From the NCBI GenBank assembly GCA_944474755.1, contig OX104117.1:43293222-43357221 (forward strand): 64,000 nt of DNA, read 5' to 3'. The DNA is from Limnoperna fortunei. Its lineage: Eukaryota > Mollusca > Bivalvia > Mytilida > Modiolidae. Made by a program: the position numbers and the translations under genes. Of this stretch, positions 38,221 through 51,002 are shown one piece after another (position 1 is the stretch's first letter; each line of letters starts with the position of its first letter). Under the pieces are notes generated by a model that was not told where the DNA came from, did no database searches, and was given only the letters and a program-made list of their open reading frames with translations.

Positions 38221-39865
38221 ATTGATCAGACAATTTTGAAAGTTTCATTTTGATCATTTGTTTTAGGAACCCTATATTGGAACAAAGTCCATATTTCTGT
38301 ATTTACCCCGATTAAATCAACTATTAAGACATTCATTAACCTATCTTTGACATCCTTTAATTTTGAAAAATTTCTAAAATTAAGATTCGTCATTAAAATA
38401 GATTCTGTCAATTATATGGGCAGGAAGTGTTTTTAATGAACACACCAAAAAGAAACTTAAACTGTCAACATTTTAATTAAGTTTACTATTGTCTTGAGGT
38501 TACTTTACTTATTGTTTGATCTCCGATTAGTATTTTGCTATTGTTTAATCAAAATCTTAATAAAATATGAACTACTGGCTAAGTGGACTGAATTATTTTT
38601 ATTATACGGTTTCTTGATATAACTTTTGGACTACATGTATTTATTAGACATGTCATTTAGGAAATAAATTGGAACTTCTGTAAGATAGTTGACAGTTTTC
38701 TTCGTTATTGTGTTTTGTTCAATATTTATTGTAATTAATAAATTACTCCATTATGATCTGTAGATGTTTTTCTTGGCTGAATTAAGAGGCTATTTCTGAA
38801 CTTGAGATTCATGTCGTAACATTACATCAAATAGAACACTTACGTACCAATTAAACTGTTTGACCTGTTGACACACTTAAATTACTACAGTAGCAATCTA
38901 TTGTCAAATTTATCAGTTTGTTGACCCGTTATCTTATATACACAGCTATAATATTTAAAGTGCAAAAGTTTGAATCCGCATTAACAATTGTGAGTATCAT
39001 TTTTTATTTTTTAGAGGGGGCTATAAAGTTGAAAAAAATGATTTATTTATTTCGCAAAAGTCAAGTAATATTTTATAGTACTTCTTTGCTCATTCGTAAA
39101 TGAGTCCTTTTATTTATTATAAAATAACATGATTATTAAAATGATAAAAATTAATGTTAACACAATATTTGATACCATTATTGAAATTATATACAAGATG
39201 GACTTAGATCTTCATTTAAGAAAGTTGAAAACGTTTCCAAATAATTTATTCATAGAAGCTATTTTAAAGACTGATCAACAGGATGTATATTTTTTCTTTA
39301 AACTTTTACTTTTTAAATAGTCATAAAAATATATTCAATAGTTTGTTGTTCAACGCCTGGCTTATAACCTGGTTGAGGACTAGCGTCGTCGTTACATAAT
39401 TGTTTAGTGTTCAACTGATCATTTGATCTCTGTTCAGTTTTTTTTAAAAGTCATATGCTTAATGTTACGAATTTTATTGTTAGATTTATTTTCACGACTG
39501 CCTGCATCTTCCATTTGTTTTCTTTCTTTGTGAGATACCTCCTCAAATTCTGCTACATGTACAGGTATTATGTAATTTTGATAGGGACCTAGGAGACATC
39601 ATTATGATTTAGTTCATTAACCATTTAGAATCTGTATCCTTTTAATTAGTTTATTTTACATATTTCTCTATATTGATTAACTTATTTTTCTTACCCTTCA
39701 TATGTGCTAACTGTTCGACAGACGCTTTAAGTGAAAACAGCACATTTGAGCTCAATTAACTGTGATATAATCGCTTTAAACTTTTAAACCTGTTATGCAA
39801 TATATATTTTTATTATAGCGAAAAGGTGCTACATCAGAAAAACGACTAAACGAAACTTCTACAAC
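38221..39865. other. intergenic, no gene seen
   Basis: Very AT-rich with short frames lacking any domain. Nothing supportable. Confidence 0.4.
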
Positions 39866-39896
39866 TTTTTTGTTTGTTTTTGTTTTTTGTTTGTTT

Positions 39897-39938
<42 letters not shown>

Positions 39939-39948
39939 TTTTTTTTTG
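39866..39948 (-). repeat. poly(T)/T-rich tract of about 80 bp
   Basis: Interrupted T runs with tttg words, then an almost pure T run to 39948. It could be the poly(A) tail of a retroposed sequence on the minus strand, but no body is recognised beside it (gcttctatggttctag follows). Confidence 0.8.
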
Positions 39949-40479
39949 CTTCTATGGTTCTAGATTCATCTCAAGGTCAAGGCAACGGGCACAACACAAT
40001 CGCGTAATCATACGGTACAGAAAATGACTAACCTTTCAATAAAATTGCGTTGTACTTTAATATCTGTAAGCTTTTACAATGGTCGGAATAACTTTTATTT
40101 CGCAATATGTATTAGCAGCAAATCATTAAATATTATACATTCAAATTATGTATAGTCAAAGTTTTCTAAAATATCTGTATCAATTTTTGAACCTGACCAT
40201 CTCACAATGTATGCAGACTGGCATGATTACTGCATCTAAATTAATTGAGGGTTAGATATGTTTATATAACGTAGTTTATGGAATTAAAACGTGATGTTTT
40301 TTTAAATTTTAATTAACCCTGAGTCGAGCTTAAAAGTGCAAATATTTTACCCAAGAATCATTAAAGATAAATTACATAAAAATACCGTCAAATGCAAACA
40401 TAGTGTTAAAATCACTAATTTATTGACTAATAAACTTTTGAAAAAATCATGATTATTTATAATTTCTTTGATGGAAACC

Positions 40480-40765
40480 CCAAGTGGTACATAAATATGC
40501 CTTGCACGTGACCATCTTTTAATGGTACCAAACAGATGTGTACAATTAAGTCCTAGATGTAACCATCTTGTATATGTACAACACCGACGTGTAGAAAATA
40601 CAGGCACTAGGGATGGCAGAAATGTACTGGTACCGTACTTGTGCGTAGTATAGATAGATCTTGTATGTGACTATCATTTAACGATACCAGACTGGTTTAT
40701 GGAGTAACCACGACATGGGGTGACCATTTACTAAGGTACCAAACAGGTGTGTAGCATAAATAGTT
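40480..40765 (+). repeat. degenerate ggtaccaaacaggtgtgta repeats
   Basis: Three imperfect copies of tgaccatctttta plus ggtaccaaacagatgtgta near 40508, 40670 and 40718. A related piece is at 58858-58950 in a TK1 intron (ggtacctaacaggtgtgatg). Located about 600 bp upstream of aldolase copy B. Confidence 0.55.
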
Positions 40766-41364
40766 TTTTGTAATTAAACTTATAGCCTTGCATAAAAAGA
40801 AGGGATTTTCAGTATAGGAGTTATTTTAGTTCAGTTCAGTTTTGAACCAGTTGCTAATTTGATGTTAGGCAAACACAAACTGCTGGTATATCAAACATCC
40901 TTAAAAATGAGAATTGCATAAGTTATATCTAATTTATTTGAAGTTGGCGAATATATCTATACGCACGTAATAAATTCTAAATGTGAAAAGAAAAAAAGCG
41001 ATGTAATCAATGATGCTCAAATTAGAAACATTTTCACAAAATTACATTTGTAATAAGTTTAGATTTACATATGATTTCTCGCAACGGAAATTAGATAAAA
41101 ATGTTAATTGCAGGGTCCCATTAACCGTAACCGATTCAATAGTGCCGAAATAAGTATTTGTTACTGTTGCAAGCAGTTCGTTTGCGTAATCTGGTTGTTC
41201 TGTTATTTGTGTTTTAATGAAATGACATGTGATGTTTTCTTTATCTCCTATTTATTTAAGATATATTAGAATAATATCTGTTGTAAAAAAACTAACAAAT
41301 TTTAGTAAATTACTTATTATTTTAGTCTTATATTTATAGTTATAGTTTGCTGTTGGGTTACTGA

Positions 41365-41623
41365 ATGGCAAGACATATTTTAAGCAGAGCTGTCCAGTAT
41401 AAGTTCTACCAACTTTTTAAAGCTGTAGAAAAGTTGAAAGGGTTTTCCGTAGAATTACACAGAAAATATACTCAAGCTCCACAGCAAACAACTGTCTACA
41501 ATAAACATCATGTTATTGATCTTCGTAGTGACACTGTTACAAAACCATCGGAAGGTATGAGAAGAGCAATGGCAGAGGCCGAGGTTGGGGATGATGTGCT
41601 AGGGGAAGACCCAACAATAAACG
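41365..41623 (+). CDS. THA1: aldolase B exon 1
   Basis: 259 nt ending aacg before gtaaga. The N-terminal extension differs strongly from copy A (for example Arg7 to Ser, Trp26 to Gly), but [20 protein letters not shown] is identical. Confidence 0.92.
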
Positions 41624-44600
41624 GTAAGATTAATGTTGAATATACAATACGGTACGCACATGCTATTAAATACTGTAACACAATATTCACCACAATTTGC
41701 AGTGTAAATTAAAAACAGGAATGAGAATTGTGAGAAAGACATTGAACGCCCTGAAACAAAAACAAAAGTTCAGATAAGCCACATTCAACCCTATTGGTTT
41801 TGCTTCCCTATCTTATTACATTAAGCGTATTCGATATAAATATTTAAAACAATATAGCTTAATTCTTAGAATTGCTTTTGGCGTTTAGAACTGAATATCA
41901 TAAAACAGACTATTTGTGCTAATAGTTAAAAATCTTCATGTATTTGTTGTTTTATTGCAGAATTACAAAAAAGATGTGCTGAATTGTTTGGAAAAGAACA
42001 AGCTTTGTTTGTGCCCTCTGGAACCATGGGTAACTTATTATCAGGTATATATTTGTTTTACCGTGGAATTAATGAAATGATATGCATTTGGTTAGGAAAA
42101 AGATTTAGTCTGTAAAAAGAAGTAATCAACAATTTGAAGCTAAATTTTGTAGAAGGCATTTTAGTGACGAGTTACAGTAAATAATATAAACGTAAACTTT
42201 TATAAACTTTAGTAAATACGTTATAAGTGTTTACTTTGATGCTATACCAACTAATTGTTTTAAATTTTTTACTGTTTTATTAAGTAACCATGATTTCCAA
42301 TGAAAAGATAGTTCAGACAGCCTGTAAATTTTCCTTTTTTCTGTCACTTAATTACTTGACGTTTGCATTTCTTTTTCTAGTTTTTATTGTTACTGATAAT
42401 ATAGGTATATTAAATGATGATTTCTTTTCTTTAAAAAACCTACTTAGAAATCTAGATCATTATATCCCGCTTCGAAGAAGATGGGTGTAAACTGTTTAAC
42501 CCTTGTCCGTCCGTACAAAAATTTGTGTCGCAGTTTTGTTAGCAATTATAGAATCCAGAAGCCTGATGTTTTGCATGCTTTATCCTATAGTACTATATGG
42601 TGAATAGCAATTTTGTATCCTTGGTCATCTACTTCCTGTTCTCTGAATTCTTTTTGTAAAAGTGGGGTATCACTAGTGAGCATTAGCTCACATATTTATT
42701 GTTTTCATTGACACATTTTGTCTGAAATTTACAAAAGTGTTGAATATTTAAAAAAAAACCCCTTCTAAATGAGAATTTCGATTGTATAGATACTGATGTT
42801 TCAGAACTGCAATATATATGAAGTTATCAGTAAAAGTATTCTATAATAAAAGTTCACAATATATGTGTCATTGCCATTAAATTAAACATATGATCAATTT
42901 CCATGAGCATATCTGATAATTTATTCTTTTGGAGGTAGATCTTCTATATGTAATTTTTCCTACAAATCTGAAGCAAAAACACCTTTACATTAAATGATCC
43001 ATTCATAGAAAACTTTGATGGCACCTTTAGATGTCTAAGAATCTACAGGTAAATTATTTCTGATAACCTTTTAAAGATAATCATTCTTATCATTACAGTA
43101 GCGATACTATTCTTTTTTTTATTAAATTGTTTTTGTTTGTTTGAATTGTGTTTAATGCTACTTTCGGCAATTTTAGAGCTACATGTCGTTCAGTTTTTAT
43201 TGTGGAGAAAGCGGGAATTTCCGGAGAAACCCCTGACGTACAGTTACTGTAGGAAAACGGCTTTTTTTCACCCTGCCCGCAGTAAGACTTGAATCCGCAA
43301 CCTAAGTGTTGACAGACCATGTGACCAATAGCACGTGGCCCCATATTTGATTATACAATAAGATATTTATGAGCAACTTAAATGTTTGTAGTTTGTGTCC
43401 ACTGTCCTAGAAGGGGTGAAGAAGCCATTATGGGTAGCCACTGTCACATTTTTGTAGATGAACAGGGCGGCATATCATTTGTATGTATACATTGTTAAAT
43501 TTGTTTTATTATTGTAGGTCAAAACTGCTGATTATTTTAGTTATCGTATTGTAAAGTAGATATATTAAGAACAAATCTCTGTATTTTTTTGGCCAGAAAT
43601 GTAAGACTGTTAGTGCATCTATATGTAGTTATGTTATGTAGATAAATATAATATGTTTGCAATTTTGTACTGACAAAACACATACAAATAGCTTTTTTCT
43701 GTTATGTATAGTGTACAACAAATGCATTGAATCCGAACAATTCCATAAGCTTCTTTATTTGTGAGATTTTATTAGATAATATTTATGAAGTTATAAATTA
43801 TATAGTTGGTTTTATTTCTGTCAGATTGCTGGTGTATTGGTTTCTTTGCTAGAAAATAAACCTGATGGAACATTTGACATAGACGTAATGAAACAAAGGA
43901 TTCGTCAGATCGATGACCCACACTTTGCCTATACCAGACTTATATGCTTGGAAAATACACACAGTTTCTGTGGAGGGAAAGTTGTACCACTAACTTTTAT
44001 GGAACAGGTAACATTTTTATTTTACTCTTGCTAAACAAATAGAAGTGCTTGTTCATCTAAGAATCACAGACAGACAATTACATTGATGGAAAACGTACAC
44101 ATTATTTATTTTTTATTTTTACAAGTTTACACATATATCAATTATCCTTTTATATGGGCTTGGCTCAATTTAATCGATATTGATTGGCAATAACTGTCAG
44201 AAGGGAGCACTGAAAAATTTAGAAATATTAAATGTTTATTTCCTTTCATTATCAGAGGATATGAAAAAAAACAATAATAAATTTATTACATATTTACTAG
44301 TATTTATTTTAAAATTAAAGATTAAAATTGAAGTATGAATCCTTTTATATCTATCACTCTACGAACCGCTACTAGAAACTACATTTAATTGCCATATTTT
44401 TTGTTGTGTGACCCAATTGTAATAATTGTTGTTTAATAATGTAAACTTTGCTGAAAAGCTTTAAAATCTACACAATTGTTTCTTTAAAAAAAATTCGCGA
44501 AAAAATGAAAAATTGTATATTGTTATTCTTCAAATAAAAAGAAACACCGTGGACTCTTGATGTTTTATTATATTTTCAATGGTTAAGTTTCTACGTTGAA

Positions 44601-47600
44601 TTGTAAAAACTGCACTTCTGGGGGTCCGCCATCTTGTCACTAGATGGAGATACATGTACTTGGTTATACGTTTTAATAATGATTTTAATTTAATATAAAT
44701 TTTTTATTAAATTCATTTATAGACAATACATTAGTGTTTTTTTGTCAATGTATATGATATTTCTTTTTATGTAAAACGAAATGCAAAATAATAAGTTAAG
44801 ACACAAAATGTATAACAAATCAATGTTTATTAAACTGGTAATTATTACAGGTGAATATCAACACGATAATCCTTCAGACCCCCCTAATCCCCTCCCTTAA
44901 TTGAATGTTGCTTTAATTAGATATCAAATGTTGGAGAAACGTGAACACGCCAAATGATTTACCTGTAAAATTTTCAAGTCCAGGTGCAACTAACATTTCT
45001 AGACGTGCAAAATTATCTACAGTATTTTAATTTATGTTGAAAAATAATTATATAAATATATCTTTTATTTAAAATAATGTTTTTATGTAAATTCGATTTA
45101 ATATAAGTTAATAAATAAAGACAGGTTTAAAAAAATTTCTGAATGTACTTTTATAAATACAAGGATCATAACAACATTAAGACGTATTTGGTAATCTTAT
45201 CTTGCCAGCTGGTAATAAGTCATCGCCCCAGCAGTAATGACAGTAATAAAAGAAATCTTGTTATATCCATGTATACAAAATAGCTAAAGATACCAACGTA
45301 AAAGTGCATTTAGATGGTGCTAGAGTAATGAATGCAGCTACAGCTCTTAATATCCCTGTCAAAGATATACTGAAGTATACAGATTCTGTCAATGTTTGCT
45401 TTTCAAAGGTACACATGTTATATAAGAGATTAAGATGAAACAGGCAGTACTTCTGTAGAAAATACAGCTATGACATATAATGTCTAGCATTGGTATCAAT
45501 AATTTTGATATCTTATTTATAAAAAGAGAAATTAATGGCAATTAGAAGTGTCAACTCAAATATAAACTTGTCTCAATGAAGCAAATATTTTAGCTTTTTA
45601 ACCACATATTTTACAACAAATATTGTACATTTATACTTATTATGCAACGTGCAACTTGTTTTGATAATAGTCAATAGACCATTTGACGATTTCAGACTGT
45701 ATAAAATTGCTGCTTTTTTATATACAATGTAGAATGAAGCAAACACACCTTTTGTATATTTTCATTTGCTTTCAATATGTCAATATTTTGATTTGATTTT
45801 ATTAGCTTCTTGGCAATTTTGTCTGGGTCTGGTGAGCTACATGTATTATGATCATTACTTTGTGTTGTATGGTAATTGTTACTTTTAGTCATCTTCATTC
45901 AGACAAGTACTAGGTCAATTAAACCTAACGTGGTCAAAATATTCATTGGATGACTGTTTTTTAAGTTTACGTTTGTTTGCAAACCCTTAAAAAAATTGAA
46001 AAGGTTATCACCACTGGACGTATTGGAATATATTAAACTGAGCATCTCTCATAAACAGCAAGGCTGGTTGAAGCCAAACTATGTATATTTTATTGGCTGG
46101 TCCTAGGTAAATGTATGTTCTTATGCTAATGGGTATCTTGATTTTGATGCGCTTTATGTCATTATATGTTTGTTTTGTCAATCTTGAATCAATTTTTTAA
46201 TAACATAATTAGTACTCAACGTATGCCTTATTGCATTAGTTTATTCCAGATTGACACAAATGTAAAATAAAATTGGACAAAAAGGTGACTTGATATTTGC
46301 AAACAAATCAAATTCCACCAAAAAGTAAATACTGTTAACATATTTCCTGTACCAAATCGATATTTCTTGTAATTCAAATTTTAATCATTTCGTATGATAA
46401 CGAAACTGTGCATGCTACTTTTTGGAAGTCTCTGTGTATAAATGGGCATAAAAAACAGAACAATTCCATACTTTGTAGGGCTTATCAGCACCGGTGGGCT
46501 CTGTTATTGCAGGAACTGACGAATTCATTTACAAGTAAGTTTTCGTTTAATGTGACAAAAATATGATGAACATGAGAACAAAATACTCAGAGTGAATCTC
46601 ATGTGAAAAACAACTACAACAGATTTATCTCACACAAACATTTTAAATATGTATAAAAAGACAATACTCAGCAGGTGATAATGGTACCAGCTGGCAGACA
46701 TTTGTCATTTTATAGTAACATGTAATATAGAAACATGTTTATCTTTTGACAAACTTAAATCCCCAAGCCTTCCAATATAAGTGTGGTATTAACGTATCAA
46801 TATAGACTGAACGGAAAGTCAACATGAAGATAAGATTTTTGGCGTTTTATATATATTTCCAGTGCAAGACGTCTAAGAAGAGCCTTAGGCGGTGGTATAA
46901 GACAAGGAGGTATGCTGGCAGCAGCTGCTCTATATGCATTAGACAATGTAGTCCCCAGGTTACGGGTAGACCACGAGTTGGCTACGAGTTTATCAAAAGG
47001 TAGATATTTTACTCCTTCTAAAATCATATTTATTTATATCAACTTTTGAAGTTCACCAACTTAAGTATAGTTGAAACACCCTTTTATGGTACTAACGTCT
47101 AACTGCATTTAGGCTTTCCGAAAAATATACGAATATAAAGAAGCGTATGGTCCAAGTCTTTTTAACGGTTGTATTTATTTATACTTTACCAATATGGGAC
47201 CAATTCTAATAAAATTTTAACAGCCTTTTTTGCTGGATTTTTTTTGAAGATATTTAATAGTCATGTTAGTGTCTTGTTTTTCATAATTTTGGTTTTTGCA
47301 AATTTAGTGATTTAACTTTTATCTGACATTTAATATACAAGGTCTCAAAAGAAGATACAAATTTTGTATTTATTATAGTTTTTGTAATTGAGTTAAATGG
47401 TTCCAGCAATTTTTTTTAAGCTTTATCCTAAAGTAGAATTTTCATTTGGAGCGTTAGACAACAGTACCCATTGGCAATCCATCTAAGTTAAGGTTGCAGT
47501 TTAGAACTCACAAGTTCAGTGTTGGCACGCTTATTATTACAGTTAAGTGCTAACTGCCTGGAACATTTATCAAATAATGTCCCCAATTCGATATTCATTA

Positions 47601-49828
47601 TTACTCATTAAGCTTTCAGTGAATGTAAAATGATATTACCTATCTTTTTTTCTAATAGCGCTATGAAGATTAGATAGTTTAAAATGAACTGATTTTTATG
47701 CACCAATTTTTGCAACGTTCTATTTTTTTCACTTGTAATAGGCGTTTTGTTTTTTGAAAGAAGCAAAGTAACAAAGGAACTTCACACTAATACGAAGCCC
47801 TGTTATTGCATCTCTATTTTAACTAGCCTTTTGATTATCTAGTTTGTCTAGAGATTATTTTCGGTTGGCAAGATATAAATGGTGAAAAGACCAATAGTTT
47901 TTCCCAAGTTTATTCTATTTTTTACTTATAATTTAATTTTTATAATATTTTACATACTTGCAACCATTTTGTACACAAGAATATTTATTATTATTATTTT
48001 TTTGTCGTTCCGAGTGTTAAATATGCAGAAAGCTTTTTTTCTTTTGAAACAAAATAGCTACTAGTATATCATCAAAAAGCAGTTGACCTGATGTGTGTCT
48101 TTTGTATCAATACGTACCAAATATGTTGTAGTATTTTACATGTATTCGTTTGTCAGGAATTATGGAGCATCACAGCAACCTAGTTTCCATAGATATCAAC
48201 GGAGTTCATACCAATATTGTTTTCATTACAATGTTACGTGATGATATAACAGCCTATAAGTTACATGATAGACTACTGCAGGTATCTTTTATAAGACTGT
48301 TTAAATAAAATGTCATCAATGAAGATTATAAAATGTTATATTATATAGAGACATTATTGTTCAATATAGATGAACGGGCTTACAATGTGATGTCACAAAT
48401 AAATATGTCTGGTATTTGTAAGTATAGTGATATTAGGTTATATAATCTAAAGGAAAAACTAGAAATGTCAATCAATATATTATATCCTTAATTTGTGAGA
48501 ACACAATGCCAGAACAAAATCACAACAAAAGCAACTTTATTTTTGCATTATATCAGATATGACAATAAATGTAATGTCATTTAATAACACGTTGTAGAAA
48601 ACAACAATTATTTTTTATATTATAGGCGTAGCTTAATAAAAGTGATTTTTCTATGCTAAAATCCAATTATGCATTTTCCAATCAGCTTAACTGTTACTCA
48701 AAAGCACACTGCATACCAACCATGGCTGGCCTACTGCAAACACTGAGACTGTGAAATTGTAGTCAATGTCATGTAACGCTTACTATAGATTTGACTGTCT
48801 TGTACTAATCCTCAGCAACGTATGTACCCAATAGTGTTAGCCTTTATGCATGGTTATGTAGGAATGACCTACGGTCATATCTTTAACGCATGAACTAGCC
48901 GTCAAATTGACGTCGATGTCAAGTTACACTTACCAGACAGTAATCTTTTTATTCAGCAGCCTATTTGCGAAATATTGTCATCAGACTATGTATGGTTACT
49001 GGATTAATACTAAATTTTTCTCGTAGCCACTTGACCGTGAAATTAATGTAAATGTCAAGTAAAATGTCACTGACAAGTCCTTCTTGCAATCTTCCTCTGA
49101 CCAAAATTGATTTACCTATGGCTTAGGCTTAAAAAGAGAAAAGCAAACTGTAGTGTTAACGCCGTCACAAGAAACCTATATTCAAAAACCATGATGTAGC
49201 CATATTCAAACAGCATAAGCTCTGATTATATTAACTTATAATATTTTTTTACTTTTTCTCTTCATCCTTTCACAATTGCACAGCATATTAAATCTTAAGG
49301 ATTGTCATTAGCTCATTGAGCTTATGATCTAATTATCATTAAGCAAACTTATGTCTAATGATATGTTATGATTATTTCCGAGCCAGGTGACCTTTTAATG
49401 GCAGATTTACGAAATTCAAAATTTGTAATGACAATAGGCAATTTTTAATAAATTTCCTATAAAAAAGCAATATGACATTGGAAGAGAAGCTGTAATATTT
49501 CACTGCCTTATTTGGTGGGTTCTTTGTTCCATTTGGTTTTTTTCAAGTTTATTTTGGCACATTTCGCATAATTAGGCCAGAAAAAATATAATTCATTACA
49601 GCAAAAAACATTTGCATGAGGTTTGAATTTTTTGCTTTGATTTACTAGGTTACAGATGAAGAAAGGAGATCGATAGGAGAAGCAGTGGTAGTAAAGACTT
49701 TCGCATACAATGAAAAACTTCTCAGAATTGTTTTACATTGTGACATCTCGTCAGATGATGTAGATTTAGCCATCAAAAAGTTTCAATTTGTTCTTCAAGA
49801 ATTTGCTGATCAGACTAATTCTCTATAG
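41365..49828 (+). CDS. THA1: L-threonine aldolase, copy B (nine exons, exon 5 acceptor lost)
   Basis: Tandem paralogue of copy A. Exons: 41365-41623, 41961-42044, 43392-43480, 43825-44007, 45271-45408, 46479-46534, 46863-46999, 48157-48281, 49649-49828. Lengths and phases equal copy A exon by exon, giving 416 residues with no frameshift or stop. All catalytic motifs are kept: [10 protein letters not shown], His133, Asp220, Lys251, GGGIRQGG. By hand count about 57 residues differ, 20 of them in the first 51 and 12 in the last 60. The defect is at exon 5, where the base before gta is T, so the acceptor reads tatatccat instead of tatatccag. An in-frame AG at 45251-45252 could serve instead and add six residues. 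The acceptor before the start codon is also not conserved. The intact frame suggests selection, but correct expression is unproven. Confidence 0.88.
41961..42044 (+). CDS. THA1: aldolase B exon 2
   Basis: 84 nt between tttattgcag and gtatat. [17 protein letters not shown] then [11 protein letters not shown]. Confidence 0.92.
43133..43343 (-). mobile_element. SINE in aldolase B intron 2
   Basis: The minus strand reads ggggccacgtgctattgg, ggttgcggattcaagtctta (B-box region), then ccacaataaaaactg and gtagcattaaacac-type sequence with a CAAA tail. Same family as 11305 but at a different point in intron 2, so it is an independent insertion. Confidence 0.8.
43392..43480 (+). CDS. THA1: aldolase B exon 3
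   Basis: 89 nt between gtttgtag and gtatgt. [14 protein letters not shown], then [15 protein letters not shown]; His133 is retained. Confidence 0.88.
43825..44007 (+). CDS. THA1: aldolase B exon 4
   Basis: 183 nt after tttctgtcag. Begins [20 protein letters not shown] and contains [10 protein letters not shown]; donor gtaaca. Single acceptor, unlike copy A. Confidence 0.92.
45271..45408 (+). CDS. THA1: aldolase B exon 5, acceptor AG replaced by AT
   Basis: 138 nt homologous to copy A exon 5 ([18 protein letters not shown] .. VCFSK), with the PLP lysine. The bases before it are AT (45269-45270), not AG. The nearest in-frame AG without a stop is at 45251-45252, which would prepend KSCYIH. The AGs at 45233-45234 and 45242-45243 lead straight into TAA. 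Skipping the exon keeps frame but removes Asp220 and Lys251. Confidence 0.8.
46479..46534 (+). CDS. THA1: aldolase B exon 6
   Basis: 56 nt between ctttgtag and gtaagt. [18 protein letters not shown]. Confidence 0.92.
46863..46999 (+). CDS. THA1: aldolase B exon 7
   Basis: 137 nt between atttccag and gtagat. [16 protein letters not shown] then [17 protein letters not shown]. Confidence 0.92.
47450..47570 (-). mobile_element. possible SINE remnant in aldolase B intron 7
   Basis: ttggcaatccatctaagtta and aactcacaagttcagtgttg resemble the SINE body and B-box region in reverse. Both ends are lost. Confidence 0.4.
48157..48281 (+). CDS. THA1: aldolase B exon 8
   Basis: 125 nt between tttgtcag and gtatct. 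Three substitutions relative to copy A (Cys to His in MEHH, His to Tyr and Gln to Lys in ITAYKLH). Confidence 0.92.
48740..49170 (+). mobile_element. degraded 146-bp minisatellite element in aldolase B intron 8
   Basis: Aligns to the 2.2-3.3 kb element: gactgtgaaattgtagtcaa, ctcagcaacgtatgtaccc, a second unit with ttgaccgtgaaattaatg, then gatttacctatggcttaggc and gtgttaacgccgtcac from the unique end. About three heavily diverged monomers. An old insertion. Confidence 0.72.
49649..49828 (+). CDS. THA1: aldolase B exon 9 and stop
   Basis: 180 nt after tttactag, ending NSL then TAG at 49826-49828. The most diverged exon after exon 1 (about 12 changes in 59), yet [19 protein letters not shown] is identical. 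Confidence 0.92.
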   Translation, partial: VTDEERRSIGEAVVVKTFAYNEKLLRIVLHCDISSDDVDLAIKKFQFVLQEFADQTNSL

Positions 49829-50072
49829 TTATAAATGTGTTAGTTATTTAAGATATATAATGAGATTGTTGCCTTAGTTGCTGGAGTCGATTTCCCAAAA
49901 TGTCGTAAGTGTAAAATAGTAAGTGCTGACGTCACAATAGATTTTCCTTTGATCTTCCAACACTTGCGATAGATTTGACACTTACGATTTTTTGTGAAAT
50001 CAACTCCTGTTCTTTCCCGTTTTGTAGTTGTGATGAAAGGGAAACAAATGTTATATATTCTCATCTGGTTAC

Positions 50073-50078
50073 AATAAA
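50073..50078 (+). terminator. candidate poly(A) signal of aldolase B
   Basis: AATAAA 245 nt after the stop codon, within ttacaataaatc. It is the first canonical hexamer downstream of the gene. Confidence 0.5.
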
Positions 50079-50879
50079 TCAATTATTGGTTTACATTATA
50101 CCGGGAAATTTTTAAACCCAAGATAGTAATCAGAAGAAAATACACGGATGCATCTGATTGGATGTTGGGGCTCTGAAAATAGAAATAGCAAAATTTAAAG
50201 AAAGAAAAAATTGATTGAAAATTTTCTATATTTGGGGAAACATTTATAAGAGCCGAGAAAGTAGAGCTTTTTGTTAATAATGTAGTCTAACATTTCAACT
50301 TACACAAGCCACTGATTTCGGGGGTTTAATTTGAGAGGATTTTCACGCATAAAATATTAACTGCAGGTACCCCATATGGAAGATGCAATGTTGAAAAGTT
50401 GGTGTAACCATCTATGTTTGCTATGTTGAGATTTTTGTACTTAATTCATTATTAACTCGTTAAATTTGTGCTATGCAGCTATTTGTTTCTTTGTGATTTT
50501 AATTGTCAAATTGTAAAAGAAAACGCACTTTATCAGTTACTAAAATGTATAGAATAAAACACTAATAAAATGATTATTTTCATTTTAAAAGATCTTCCCA
50601 TATCAAATAAAAGTGTTTTTGTTTTTGGTACTTAATTTCATGTCAGGGTATGGACAACAATAATCAAGTTTAAAACTCAAGGCAACTTTTAAAATTTTTA
50701 AAATATCCAGAATGTTTGGTGGAATTAATAAAGGGTTGCTAATATTCCCGGCAGACTTTTTAGCTATATATTGAGGACGTGGAAAAGAGAAAAGCCAACA
50801 TTTTAGAAATTTTGATTGCTATTAGAATGGAGAGTTCGGTAATGGGATATCGATAAGTTACAATAAGCATCTTGTTTAC

Positions 50880-51002
50880 CTTAAACAATTTGAAAGGAGC
50901 ATGAAATTCTCCACTAACGGCACACACCTTATGTTCTATAACTTCGTTGTCTGTATTATAGCTTGGTACCCCATGCCAGAGAATGCATCCTTCATCCGCT
51001 AC
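50880..51002 (-). other. possible isolated coding exon of unknown gene
   Basis: A 123-nt stretch, open in one frame, with higher GC than its surroundings, between gattccag and gtaaac on the minus strand. It encodes VADEGCILWHGVPSYNTDN followed by EVIEHKVCAVSGEFHAPFK and LFK. No partner exon was found and I do not recognise the family. It could be an exon of an unseen gene, a relic, or chance. Confidence 0.25.

Noticed and set aside
41624..41712. Extension of aldolase B exon 1 through the donor into a 115-codon frame
   Set aside because: Homology to copy A stops at the gtaaga donor, and the read-through residues are not part of the family.
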